A stretch of 59,450 bases of DNA, taken from positions 1 to 59,450 of the forward strand of contig JALCRY010000009.1 of the NCBI GenBank assembly GCA_022652985.1, in the 5' to 3' direction. The translations under genes and the position numbers were made by a program. A model generated the notes under the pieces. That model ran no database searches. It saw only the letters and a list, made by a program, of their open reading frames with translations, and was not told the origin of the DNA. The number at the start of each line of letters is the position of its first letter. Position 1 is the first letter of the stretch. Below, in pieces: positions 35,152 through 43,587 of this stretch. The stretch comes from Eubacteriaceae bacterium. GTDB taxonomy: Bacteria > Bacillota > Clostridia > Peptostreptococcales > Anaerovoracaceae.

Positions 35152-36456
35152 TTAATATTCACTTTCCACTTCTAAACTTTTGACGCCTTCAGGCATTTGT
35201 TTTTTTTTCTGAAGCACGCGATAGATAAATGATATAGCCAGTCCTGCTACTGCAAATATTACAGCAGCCAGAAAAGCCATACGATACGAACCAGTATTGT
35301 TGAATATTCTTTGCATCATCATTGGTCCCGCAAATCCCGCAGCTGAAAATCCAATAAACATTATACCGAAATTCAGAGTGCTGTATTTAACACCGAACTG
35401 ATCGCTCGTAAATGCCGGATAGATACCGATGAAAGCGCCGTAACAAAATCCGATCAGACATATTCCAATGCAGAACATAGGTGCATTTTTCAGACCGCCG
35501 CTGAAGTATATCATTAACAAAGACCCGATCATAAGAACAAGGATTACAGCAATCGCATTGATTCGTCCAATTCTATCTGATATGCCTCCTACAACTATCC
35601 GTCCTCCTGTATTAAACAGCGCAAGTGCTGATACCACCAATGCAGCCGCACCTGTCGTCATTCCTATCATATTCTGTGCAACACCGGATGCCTCGGAAAT
35701 CACCATCAAACCAACAGAACATCCGATAAACATCATTCCGATCATCGCATAAAATATAGGTGATGAAAGCATTTGCTTCGCAGTTTTATTTTCTGTTGTG
35801 ACATCTTCTGCAAGTACATTGTCTTCAGGATTCCATCCATCAGGTGCAAAATCATCCGGACAATTTATTATAAATAGTGAACAGAGGGCGCCAATCACTA
35901 TTATTGCAACACCAAAAATGGTAAATGCACGGCATACGCCTACCGAATTATTTAATACATTTGCAATAGGCGGTACAATCACTGAACTTATGCCGAAAGA
36001 TGCAGTACTGATTCCGCCAGCAAGACCTTTTTTATCAGGGAAAAATTTAACTGTATTACTTACGGTGCATACATATGCGAATCCGTTCGCCAAACCGCAA
36101 ATAATGCTGAAACCTATTATCAGCGTAGCAACATTTTTTGAAAAGCCGCATACAACAAATCCCAATCCAAATGCGACAACGCCGATAAAAATGATCCATT
36201 TTGCGCCGAGCTTCTTGTCCAGATATCCGCCTGCTATCATTGTAATAAAGGCCAGTCCATTGCATATGGAAAAAACTACTGCCAGATCAGCTGATGTTTT
36301 CGCCGTTCCATTTAACATGTTCAAATGTTCCGCCATCGGCCCGGCAAATACGCTCCAGGCATAAATGGCTCCGATGCAGAGATTAGCAACGCAGCTCGCT
36401 GTCAATACTATCCAGCGCCTTTTTGTTAACTTTGTGTTACTCTCCTGATTATTCAT
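35152..36456 (-). CDS. MFS transporter, OxlT (oxalate:formate antiporter)-like family
   Basis: About 434 residues from MNNQESNTKL, whose ATG follows AGGAG by 10 bases. Twelve membrane segments, starting RRWIVLTASCVANLCIGAIYAWSVF in the usual OxlT style, with the repeat GGYLDKKLGAKWIIF (motif A) and GGISDRIGRINAIAV. Family members exchange small mono- or dicarboxylates. It has its own promoter, with the same -35, -10 and flanking GTTTCA/TGAAAC repeats as the ferredoxin oxidoreductase operon promoter. It therefore likely belongs to the same IclR regulon, exporting or importing a carboxylate of that pathway. Confidence 0.87.
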   Translation of the reverse strand: MNNQESNTKLTKRRWIVLTASCVANLCIGAIYAWSVFAGPMAEHLNMLNGTAKTSADLAVVFSICNGLAFITMIAGGYLDKKLGAKWIIFIGVVAFGLGFVVCGFSKNVATLIIGFSIICGLANGFAYVCTVSNTVKFFPDKKGLAGGISTASFGISSVIVPPIANVLNNSVGVCRAFTIFGVAIIVIGALCSLFIINCPDDFAPDGWNPEDNVLAEDVTTENKTAKQMLSSPIFYAMIGMMFIGCSVGLMVISEASGVAQNMIGMTTGAAALVVSALALFNTGGRIVVGGISDRIGRINAIAVILVLMIGSLLMIYFSGGLKNAPMFCIGICLIGFCYGAFIGIYPAFTSDQFGVKYSTLNFGIMFIGFSAAGFAGPMMMQRIFNNTGSYRMAFLAAVIFAVAGLAISFIYRVLQKKKQMPEGVKSLEVESEY

Positions 36457-36502
36457 TTCACTTTTTCTCCTGTTAATATTCATGAACCATGTAGTCATAT
36501 TT

Positions 36503-36618
36503 TGAAACGCTAATTATTGTTTTTGAAACTACCATAATAATAATTCATATTTTTCAAAATGTCAATATCTTTATTCATTATATATTATTTTGTTTCATTT
36601 TTTACATTATATGTTTCA
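36503..36618 (-). promoter_or_regulatory. Promoter of the MFS gene with IclR-type repeats
   Basis: Minus strand: -35 TTGACA (36565-36560), 17-base spacer, -10 TATTAT (36542-36537). On the plus strand GTTTCA occurs at 36592-36597 and 36613-36618 (21 bases apart), and TGAAAC at 36503-36508 and 36524-36529 (21 apart). The -35/-10 region is thus bracketed by inverted pairs. The region resembles 45692-45786. Confidence 0.65.
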
Positions 36619-36701
36619 TAATACGCCACATTAAAACAGCAGCCTGTATTATCGTGCACGAACACTAGAGACTGCTGTTGCTATTTGGTACTTTTGGTCT
36701 T

Positions 36702-36920
36702 CTATTTTACATAGTCAGACTTTATCATCAATTCATCTTTTTCAAGAATATCTGAAACTGTACGGTTAAAATCGTCAGCCTCTACCGAATTGACCGAAAA
36801 TGAAATATCACTCGTCTTGCAGCCGAGTGTCTCAGCCAGATTTTTCTGCATCGATTCCCCGATATCCATAATTGTATCTTTGTCACGTCCCTTGTATAAC
36901 GTCAAACTAATATGCGGCAT
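36702..36920 (-). CDS. Small tautomerase-family protein (4-oxalocrotonate tautomerase-like)
   Basis: A 72-residue protein starting MPHISLTLYKGRD. After Met removal Pro would be the N-terminal residue, the catalytic base of the tautomerase superfamily (4-OT, TomN, PptA). The length and beta-alpha-beta pattern fit. These enzymes interconvert enol/keto forms. Last gene of the long minus-strand operon, 12 bases after the CoA-transferase gene. In a pathway with an enamine/imine or enol intermediate it may speed the tautomerisation. Start after AAGGAGG. Confidence 0.72.
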   Translation of the reverse strand: MPHISLTLYKGRDKDTIMDIGESMQKNLAETLGCKTSDISFSVNSVEADDFNRTVSDILEKDELMIKSDYVK

Positions 36921-36932
36921 ATCTTTTCCTCC

Positions 36933-38159
36933 TTATATTATTTTCTTTGATCTTAATGAGTCAATTTCATCCTGTGTCATATTAAGAATACTTTTTAATA
37001 CTTCACTGTTATCCTCCCCTATTTTCGGCGCCGAACGCATCGGCTTATCTTCACATCCGTGCATTTTGATTGGTGTACCCGGAACAAGAATATCATCATC
37101 GATACCATTATCATGGATGCTCCAAAGCATATTCCTTTCTTTAATAAAATTCTGCTCACAGACCTGATCCATCGTCAGTGTTTTGCCGAATGGAATCCCT
37201 GCGTCTACGATCATTTTTTCAAGTTCATCCACCGTATGCTGCCTCGTCCATGAATCAACCATTCCCTGCAATTCAGTAAGATAATTTTCACATCGATTTT
37301 CATTTGTATTAAAACGCGGATCCTTTGCCAGTTCCGGTTTTTCCATCAAATCACACAACGAACTCCAGAATGCATCCGTACCGCACGCAATAACTACCTG
37401 ACCATCTTTTGCTTCATATGAATCGAAAGGCGATATCCCCGGATCCCTGTTCCCTTCTGGTCTGGCGACATAGCCGTTTATCGTATACTCAATAACACCT
37501 GCTTCCAGTATTGAAAAAATCGTATCCGCCATTGAAACATCCAATCTTCTTCCCATACCTGTTTTACTTTTCTGGTAAAGCGCCATCGCAATACCAAGTG
37601 CAAGATAAGTGCCCGAGTAATTATCAGCTATCGCCGGTCCAACTTTGGTCTTTTGATTTCCAAATCCTGTCATGCTCATCATACCTGCCATTGCCTGTGA
37701 AACTATGTCATATGCAGGCCTTGCAGCCATATCTCCTTCTAAGCCGAACCCTGAAATAGATGCATAAATGAGCCCTGGATTGATTTCTTTAAGGACATCA
37801 TATCCGAGTCCTCTGCGTTCCATGGTTCCGACTCTGAAATTTTCAACAACTACATCCGATTTGCTGACCAGACTTTTAAATATCTTTTTCCCTTCTTCTG
37901 ATTTAATATCGAGTGAAAGGCCCTGTTTGTTTCGGTTGAAGTATGCGTAATATCCGCTGGAGCCATTTTTAAACGGCGCCCAGTTTCTGCTCTGATCCCC
38001 TTTTCCGGGCACTTCGATCTTAATAACTTCCGCTCCCTGATCCGCAAGATGCATTGTGCAGAACGGACCGCTGTAAGCATGTGTAAGGTCGAGTATCCTG
38101 ACTCCTGTCAACGGTTTTTCCGTAATATTCTGATCCTGATTACTATATTCTGTGCTCAT
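36933..38159 (-). CDS. Type III CoA-transferase (CaiB/BaiF/FRC family)
   Basis: A 408-residue family III CoA-transferase with catalytic D179 (GPAIADNYSGTYLALG). Other marks are RILDLTHAYSGPFC, GAEVIKIEVPGKGDQSRNW and YFNRNKQGLSLDIKSEEG. Related to the copy at 15483-16676 but clearly different, with an N-terminal extension of about 10 residues. Start after AGGAGGG. In the same operon as a 2-oxoacid:ferredoxin oxidoreductase, which makes acyl-CoA; this enzyme could recover the CoA from that product by transfer to another acid. Carnitine-type or oxalate-type activation are alternatives. Confidence 0.87.
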   Translation of the reverse strand: MSTEYSNQDQNITEKPLTGVRILDLTHAYSGPFCTMHLADQGAEVIKIEVPGKGDQSRNWAPFKNGSSGYYAYFNRNKQGLSLDIKSEEGKKIFKSLVSKSDVVVENFRVGTMERRGLGYDVLKEINPGLIYASISGFGLEGDMAARPAYDIVSQAMAGMMSMTGFGNQKTKVGPAIADNYSGTYLALGIAMALYQKSKTGMGRRLDVSMADTIFSILEAGVIEYTINGYVARPEGNRDPGISPFDSYEAKDGQVVIACGTDAFWSSLCDLMEKPELAKDPRFNTNENRCENYLTELQGMVDSWTRQHTVDELEKMIVDAGIPFGKTLTMDQVCEQNFIKERNMLWSIHDNGIDDDILVPGTPIKMHGCEDKPMRSAPKIGEDNSEVLKSILNMTQDEIDSLRSKKII

Positions 38160-38181
38160 ACGATGGCCCTCCTGTAAGTGT

Positions 38182-38213
38182 GGAAAACAGAGAATATCTC
38201 ATCTCTGTTTTCC
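38182..38213. other. Intercistronic hairpin before the CoA-transferase gene
   Basis: GGAAAACAGAGA / TCTCTGTTTTCC, perfect 12-base arms with an 8-base loop, between the proline-racemase-family gene and the CoA-transferase gene on the minus-strand transcript. It may reduce read-through or protect the upstream message, giving lower expression of the last two genes. Confidence 0.6.
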
Positions 38214-38227
38214 ATATGATTCTAGCT

Positions 38228-39292
38228 TTATCCCCAGATGTCTCCTATTGTATATCCTTCTTCGAAAGGATCTGTCGGATCAAGGACAAGATTTCCATAT
38301 CCGTAGATCCATGACTCGCCGGCGATAGTAGGTATAACTGCCTTGTGTCCTGCTATTTCCGTTTCTTCAATGAGATGTCCTTTGTATACTACTCCGAGCA
38401 GACCCTGATGACGGAATGTTTCATTCAGTCCAAGTTCTCCTTTCGCATACATCGCTGCCATCCTTGCACATGTACCTGTTCCGCAAGGGCAGCGGTCGAG
38501 TGCGCCGATCCATGTAGATGGATTATCAAAATCCACAGCTCCGCTTGCTACCGTCACAGCATTTCTTACATCAGCCTCATCATTGTTTGCAGGTCCGAAA
38601 AGCTGAGAAATAGTGACACCTACTCCAGGATAATTCGGATGCTCTACCGGAAGCTGATCCTGTACTGCTTTCAAAATAAGTGATGATACACGTGTTATTT
38701 CGCGTCCCATATCAGGTGTTAGTTCGATCCAAGGGAACTGACGAACGTCAGCCATTGCATAGAACATTCCCCCCCATGCTACATCAACTTTGACCTTTTC
38801 AACGCCATGTCCGATGTGCGGGACTTCAATTTCTGTATCTGTGTAAACTGCGAAAGCCGGTACATTTTTAAAAGTAACTTCTGTAACTTTTCCATTTTCA
38901 CATTTTGCCTTGATACCGATAAGACCTGCCGGCGATTCGAGCTGGAATTCTACATATGGTTCCTGCATTGGGATGATGCCGGTTTCAAGGAGTACTGTCG
39001 CTACTGATATTACATTCCCTCCTGACATCATAGGATACTCTGTCTGTTCCATGATTATGAACCCGGCTGCCGCAGCTGGATCTTTAGGCGGTACAAGTAC
39101 GTTGCAGCAAAGAGGCGGATAGCCCCTCGGCTCTTTCAGCAGGAACTTTCTCAGTCCATCATCATGCAAACGAAGATATTCTTCCATTTCATATACGCTG
39201 TTGCCAGGAATATGAGGAACGCCGCCGGTTACTACTCTCATAGGCTCGCCGTCATGAGTCTCAACTACATTGATTACTCTTTTAAAGCTCAT
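38228..39292 (-). CDS. Proline racemase superfamily protein with Ser/Cys pair
   Basis: A 354-residue member of the proline racemase superfamily (proline racemase, 4-hydroxyproline epimerase, trans-3-hydroxyproline dehydratase). The first catalytic position, Cys in MCGHG of the racemase, is S90 in MMSGGNVISVAT. The second is C270 in DRCPCGTGTCARMA. The superfamily shows Cys/Cys, Cys/Thr and Ser/Cys pairs; Ser/Cys argues against classic proline racemase and against the Cys/Thr dehydratases. Epimerisation of a hydroxyproline or a substituted proline is the best inference. Start after AAAGGAGG. In the same operon as aconitase X and RidA. Confidence 0.85.
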   Translation of the reverse strand: MSFKRVINVVETHDGEPMRVVTGGVPHIPGNSVYEMEEYLRLHDDGLRKFLLKEPRGYPPLCCNVLVPPKDPAAAAGFIIMEQTEYPMMSGGNVISVATVLLETGIIPMQEPYVEFQLESPAGLIGIKAKCENGKVTEVTFKNVPAFAVYTDTEIEVPHIGHGVEKVKVDVAWGGMFYAMADVRQFPWIELTPDMGREITRVSSLILKAVQDQLPVEHPNYPGVGVTISQLFGPANNDEADVRNAVTVASGAVDFDNPSTWIGALDRCPCGTGTCARMAAMYAKGELGLNETFRHQGLLGVVYKGHLIEETEIAGHKAVIPTIAGESWIYGYGNLVLDPTDPFEEGYTIGDIWG

Positions 39293-39355
39293 TTTTTTCC
39301 TCCTTTGGAAATAATGCTATATGTTTCGTATATAATTTATGTTTTTTTAATGTCT

Positions 39356-40921
39356 TTACTCTTCGTAAGCCTCTTTGGCTTCTTCTATATAACCGGTATT
39401 AGGCTGATATATGCATTTTCGTCCGTATTTATATAGTACGATAGCACACATAATAAGCACTACGCTTTGCAGCAAGCCAACAAGGGTGAACATTCCTTTT
39501 ACAGAATTGATGCCGCCCGTGGCAACAAGTGTATATGCTACACCGCCGAGTATGCAGCCAACAAGAACTTTCTGTGCTTTAGGCGGTTCTGCATCTGCAG
39601 AAAGACTTCTTACGGAAAGTGTTGCTGCAACTGATGCCATTGGGTCAGCGAGTGTACAGAAACTGAGTGTAACCGTTATGAGGAATAATACCGTGATAAC
39701 TTTGCTCAGAGGCAGTGTTCCAATGATCTGGAATACAGTTGACTGCATTCCGGACGTATTTACTGCGTTCCAGACATCCAGCACGCCTGAAGTCTGCAGA
39801 TATATAGTCTGACCGCCGAATATTCCGATCCAGAAGATGCAGAACAGTGAAGGTACGAATATCTGCACCAGCATAAACTTGCGGACAGTTCTTCCTCTGC
39901 CCATTCTTGCCAGGAACATTCCTATAACAGGTGCATAGACAATAAATGATGCCCAATACTGCACTATCCAGTCTGCAAACCATTTATCATGTGGTGCCAT
40001 AGCATTCATCATAGTTGTCTGCGTGCCCCAATGATCGATCATGAAACCAATTGATTCCGAAGTAATTTTTGTTATAAACTGCGTGTTTCCGAAAATGAAT
40101 ACGTATGCCATCAGGAAAAAGAAAAAGTACATACATGCTGTGGATACATATTTTAGTCCTTTGCCAATACCTGATACGCACGAAAGAACAAATATCGCTG
40201 TAACAAATATCGCTGCAAAGAGCCATACAACTGCAGACTGCGGAATGCCAAATGCGGCTTCCAGGCCTGCTCCGATTTCCATCAGGCCAACTCCCATGGA
40301 GTTTGATGTTGCACCCATAAGACAGAAGATAACTACGGCAGTAATAAGCGTATTCAGCCAAGGAATTGTTTTTCCAGTTGCACATTCAACTATCGAATTG
40401 AATGATAGGCTCTTGTGTTTGTTGAAACATATGATGGCAAAGGCACCTCCACAGATCGCATACATGCAATACTGAACGAAACTCCAGTCCCACATAGCTT
40501 GAGAAACTGCGAATATACCAGCAGTCCTTGTTCCTGCTGCTCCCATTGCTGTAGGAGTAGTCATATAGTGATATATAGGTTCTCCCATGGCCCAGAACAG
40601 CAGTCCTGTACCTATGCCTGAGCATATTGACATCGCGCACCATGCCGGCATACTGTATTCCGGTTTAGCGTCCCTTCCGCCGATGACAACATCACCATAT
40701 CTGGAAATCATAAATACTACTGCAAGTATCAGGCACAGAACGGAAAGCAGATTGATATAACTCCCGAAGTAATCTGCCATGCCATATAAGAGCTTAGTCA
40801 TTGCAGCTCCAACCTGTTTTGTCCAAATTATGCCCGCTGTAATAAATGCAATCAGTATAATTATTGCCGGCAGAAATGCTGCCTTATTAAGTTTTCTGTC
40901 TTCTTTTAAACGTCCCTCCAT
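39356..40921 (-). CDS. BCCT-family transporter (betaine/carnitine/choline type)
   Basis: A 521-residue membrane protein with twelve predicted segments. The family signature is SICSGIGTGLLFWAMGEPIYHY near 96-117, and the aromatic box region includes MWDWSFVQYCMYAI. The long C-terminal part ends EEAKEAYEE. BCCT proteins import quaternary ammonium compounds (glycine betaine, carnitine, proline betaine) or related zwitterions. In this operon it presumably brings in the substrate. A proline or hydroxyproline betaine fits the neighbours, but no demethylase gene is in the operon, so a non-methylated imino acid is also possible. Start after GGAGG. Confidence 0.87.
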   Translation of the reverse strand: MEGRLKEDRKLNKAAFLPAIIILIAFITAGIIWTKQVGAAMTKLLYGMADYFGSYINLLSVLCLILAVVFMISRYGDVVIGGRDAKPEYSMPAWCAMSICSGIGTGLLFWAMGEPIYHYMTTPTAMGAAGTRTAGIFAVSQAMWDWSFVQYCMYAICGGAFAIICFNKHKSLSFNSIVECATGKTIPWLNTLITAVVIFCLMGATSNSMGVGLMEIGAGLEAAFGIPQSAVVWLFAAIFVTAIFVLSCVSGIGKGLKYVSTACMYFFFFLMAYVFIFGNTQFITKITSESIGFMIDHWGTQTTMMNAMAPHDKWFADWIVQYWASFIVYAPVIGMFLARMGRGRTVRKFMLVQIFVPSLFCIFWIGIFGGQTIYLQTSGVLDVWNAVNTSGMQSTVFQIIGTLPLSKVITVLFLITVTLSFCTLADPMASVAATLSVRSLSADAEPPKAQKVLVGCILGGVAYTLVATGGINSVKGMFTLVGLLQSVVLIMCAIVLYKYGRKCIYQPNTGYIEEAKEAYEE

Positions 40922-40937
40922 TGATCTCCACCTCCTA

Positions 40938-41324
40938 CTACGGTCGATCTTTTACAAATGCAAGCATGGCTGCCTCTAGTTTTGCTCCTGCCGGAAGGTC
41001 TGCCACCTGAACGAGCACTCTCGCCGGTTTATGATCTCCGAAGAACTTTGAATAAGCTTCATTAATATCATCGAAATCATCAAGTGTTCTAACAAAAACA
41101 TCTACCTTTGCAACAGTTTCTCTGCTGCCGCCCCCTGCTTCTACTACTGATAACAGTCCTTCCAGCACCGAGGTTGTAGCAGCCTTGACATCGCTGATCA
41201 TTTCTCCTGTCTCAATGTCTACCGGGATCTGTCCTGATGTAATGATCATATTCCCATAACATGTCCCGTGTGAATACGGGCCGATTGCTTCAGGGGCACG
41301 ATCACTTTTGATTACTCCAAGCAT
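40938..41324 (-). CDS. ridA: RidA-family enamine/imine deaminase
   Basis: About 128 residues starting MLGVIKSDRAPEAIGPYSHG, whose ATG follows AAAGGAG. It has the canonical RidA layout: Tyr in GPYSHG, SGQIPVD, the KVDVFVRTLDDF strand, and Arg in KPARVLVQVADLPAGAKLEAAM (E. coli R105 position). RidA hydrolyses reactive enamine and imine intermediates made by PLP and other dehydratases. Immediately downstream of the aconitase X genes. If these form an enamine or 1-pyrroline-2-carboxylate, RidA is a natural partner. Confidence 0.88.
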   Translation of the reverse strand: MLGVIKSDRAPEAIGPYSHGTCYGNMIITSGQIPVDIETGEMISDVKAATTSVLEGLLSVVEAGGGSRETVAKVDVFVRTLDDFDDINEAYSKFFGDHKPARVLVQVADLPAGAKLEAAMLAFVKDRP

Positions 41325-41348
41325 CAAATTACTCCTTTCATTACATTT

Positions 41349-41780
41349 CTATTCTTCATAATAAGCATCGATATAATCTGCCTGCTCATAAAATTCTATT
41401 TGTTTTGCGCTTTTGAGTTTGTTATAGTCTTCTTTCGTAACATTAACTACCGGAATAATTACATCGTAGAAATATTTTGCAATAAGCGGACCTGTCAGCA
41501 GCACCGGATCGCTCTCCAGATTTATTATTGCTGAGGGTGCTGTCTTTAGCCGTACCATTTCCATTATCGTTGTACCGGCTCCACTGCTTCCTTTTCCAAA
41601 AGGAAAAACAAATGCGGCTCCGCTCATGCTTTCATCATATCTGTCATGTCTTCTGTCCGTGATGATTCCGGTCTCACGTTCCACGCCTCCCCAGAAGCTA
41701 AACGGTTCTTCTGAATAAAGCACATCTGTTTTCAAATTGCCTGAAACAGCATATTGACATGGTATTCTTACTCTCTCCAT
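41349..41780 (-). CDS. Aconitase X swivel subunit (AcnX small, DUF126)
   Basis: A 143-residue protein with the AcnX swivel features: GIITDRRHDRYDESMSGAAF, FPFGKGSSGAGTTIMEMVRL (the Ser-rich active-site loop) and ESDPVLLTGPLIAKYFY. In other organisms this domain is fused to, or encoded next to, the large AcnX catalytic part. It overlaps the large-subunit gene by 13 bases, so they are translated together. Bacterial AcnX enzymes characterised so far include cis-3-hydroxy-L-proline dehydratase; archaeal ones dehydrate mevalonate 5-phosphate. Start after GGGAGG. Confidence 0.85.
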   Translation of the reverse strand: MERVRIPCQYAVSGNLKTDVLYSEEPFSFWGGVERETGIITDRRHDRYDESMSGAAFVFPFGKGSSGAGTTIMEMVRLKTAPSAIINLESDPVLLTGPLIAKYFYDVIIPVVNVTKEDYNKLKSAKQIEFYEQADYIDAYYEE

Positions 41781-43030
41781 GGCTTATCCTCCCGTACTAA
41801 TTCTCCCGAAACAGCAGTTTCTATGCATTCACTGAGACTGCCGAACACCGGTTGTATTCCTGTCAGTCCAAAACTGTATGTACCGAATTTTCCCGAATTT
41901 GACATTAGTGTTTTTATTCCGCGCTTCTTTGCTCGAATCTCCAATGCGCATCCTTCTTTATAAACCTTGATTCCGCTCAGCAGCAGTTCATTATATATTC
42001 CATCATCCATCATACGGTCTGCCGTATCGCGTCCAACTGTAATATTAACTTCAATATTTTCACTGACGCGGCGGCCGTCCAGAAGCCTCAAAACCTGCTG
42101 GCAGTCATCATATGAGAAATGAGGGCATCCGAGAAGAATCATATCTACATTTTTTACTTCCGGATTATTCAGCTGTTTTTCTGCATCGCATAAGCTTTTC
42201 AGATTTATTTCTTCGACTTCTTTTGGCCTCTTGCCGTTAAAAGCCATATCAACGGTCTGTGCTTCAGGAGTAACTCCGACCATATGATACAATGCGATGC
42301 CGCCTGATGATGCTGCCGTTGCACTGAAATCTCTTAGACTTTCTTTGCGGAATCGTTTCGGCATGCCTTCTATCGCCCATACCCGGTTGCCTACTATTGA
42401 TCCATATGCATACGCGATCAAAGCATACAGACTGTCATCGTTAAACCATTCCGGCTTGATTTCATCACTCAGTTTTACCAGTCCTTCCGCATAACGATTT
42501 TCCTTCACATGAAGCCCGAAATACGGTACTCTACCTGCGATACCGCCCAAAAGCTCCAGCGGTCCTGCATAGCGGTTCGTCCTTGCTCCTATTACGGAAT
42601 TGTAGTAACAAATCACATTTGATTCCGCACTCACGATCTGTTGTCCGAATACCGGCTGAACGCAAGATTGATAGGGAGCACATGTCCACGTTGGAATAGC
42701 GCCCATCTTTGCATGCGCAGCTTCCATTCTGCGGATCGCATCAGCAATTTTGGGCTCGAATCCCTGCTCTGCCCATTTGTCCATATCCAAAGAGCACGCA
42801 TTCGTCGTCGTAGGTACCGCCAGCTTTACTCCAGAATCTCCAAGATACTCCACAAATGCTGCCGCCGCTTCACCCATATACACAGCGTTATCGCTATGGC
42901 ACAGCGTGACCTCTACGAATTCTTCAGCCCCTTCATATTCACCGAGATCACACAATACCTGCAGAGCTTTCTGACGCATTTCACCGTGTTCTCCGTCTAG
43001 CATTTCCTGCTCATATTTAGTAAGTTTCAT
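41768..43030 (-). CDS. Aconitase X catalytic subunit (AcnX large, DUF521)
   Basis: About 420 residues starting MKLTKYEQEMLDGEHGE; the ATG lies 10 bases after AGGAG, and the upstream GTG is too close to it. This is the AcnX large subunit, an Fe-S dehydratase. Segments: EYLGDSGVKLAVPTTTNACSLD, IPTWTCAPYQ (likely cluster Cys), ICYYNSVIGARTNRYAGPLEL, LLGCPHFSYDDCQQVLRLL and SNSGKFGTYSFGLTG. With the small subunit, proline-racemase-family protein and RidA, the best inferred reaction is dehydration of a 3-hydroxyproline isomer to an enamine that becomes 1-pyrroline-2-carboxylate. Confidence 0.86.
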   Translation of the reverse strand: MKLTKYEQEMLDGEHGEMRQKALQVLCDLGEYEGAEEFVEVTLCHSDNAVYMGEAAAAFVEYLGDSGVKLAVPTTTNACSLDMDKWAEQGFEPKIADAIRRMEAAHAKMGAIPTWTCAPYQSCVQPVFGQQIVSAESNVICYYNSVIGARTNRYAGPLELLGGIAGRVPYFGLHVKENRYAEGLVKLSDEIKPEWFNDDSLYALIAYAYGSIVGNRVWAIEGMPKRFRKESLRDFSATAASSGGIALYHMVGVTPEAQTVDMAFNGKRPKEVEEINLKSLCDAEKQLNNPEVKNVDMILLGCPHFSYDDCQQVLRLLDGRRVSENIEVNITVGRDTADRMMDDGIYNELLLSGIKVYKEGCALEIRAKKRGIKTLMSNSGKFGTYSFGLTGIQPVFGSLSECIETAVSGELVREDKPWRE

Positions 43031-43050
43031 GATAATCACACTCCTGTCCT

Positions 43051-43587
43051 TTAAAGTGCTTTAACGTCTTCTGCCCCCGCAGAATAACACTCAATATTTG
43101 TAGATGTATTATGGCCTTTCAAATCGAAATAATCTTGAAGACCTTCTCCGAATTTATCTACACTTACCATACCGGTAACTTTCATCATTGCTCCCAGCAT
43201 TACGAGATTCGCTGCTCGGTTATTTCCTATATTGTTTGCTTTATCTGTTGCGTCAACACCATATACTTGCACATTTTTCGGATATTCTCTTTTTGACATG
43301 AGTGACGTATTAACTATCACATACCCGCCGTCACGTACATCGCCGATGAATTTATCGAACGATGGTTCATTCATTGCCAGCAGTACATCGAGTTTTGCCG
43401 GATACGGACTGCCGATTTCTTCATCTGAAATCACTACACTGCAGCTTGCTGTACCGCCGCGCATTTCCGCTCCGTATGATGAAGTCCAGCTGACATTTTT
43501 CCCTTCGCCCGCAGCAACATGGATCAATATCTTTCCTGCTGTAAGAATACCCTGCCCGCCGAATCCTGCCATGATAATATCTGCCAT
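43051..43587 (-). CDS. 2-oxoacid:ferredoxin oxidoreductase, gamma subunit
   Basis: A 178-residue gamma subunit. Family marks: IIMAGFGGQGILTAGKILIHVA, TSSYGAEMRGGTASC, IGSPYPAKLDVLLAMNEPSFDKF and the ENRAANLVMLGAM-like NNRAANLVMLGA. It works with alpha, beta and the ferredoxin delta subunit to turn a 2-oxo acid plus CoA into acyl-CoA, CO2 and reduced ferredoxin. Overlaps the beta gene by one base (TAATG), a coupled stop-start. It belongs to the Kor/Vor-type four-subunit group; the true 2-oxo acid is not known. Confidence 0.88.
   Translation of the reverse strand: MADIIMAGFGGQGILTAGKILIHVAAGEGKNVSWTSSYGAEMRGGTASCSVVISDEEIGSPYPAKLDVLLAMNEPSFDKFIGDVRDGGYVIVNTSLMSKREYPKNVQVYGVDATDKANNIGNNRAANLVMLGAMMKVTGMVSVDKFGEGLQDYFDLKGHNTSTNIECYSAGAEDVKAL

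Noticed and set aside
36933-38159. Oxalate degradation locus (FRC-like CoA-transferase with OxlT-like MFS)
   Set aside because: No oxalyl-CoA decarboxylase, and the other operon members (aconitase X, RidA, proline-racemase family, ferredoxin oxidoreductase) do not belong to oxalate breakdown.
36933-40921. Carnitine or gamma-butyrobetaine degradation cluster (BCCT plus CaiB-like)
   Set aside because: No acyl-CoA dehydrogenase, enoyl-CoA hydratase or ETF genes in the operon; only the transporter and CoA-transferase fit.
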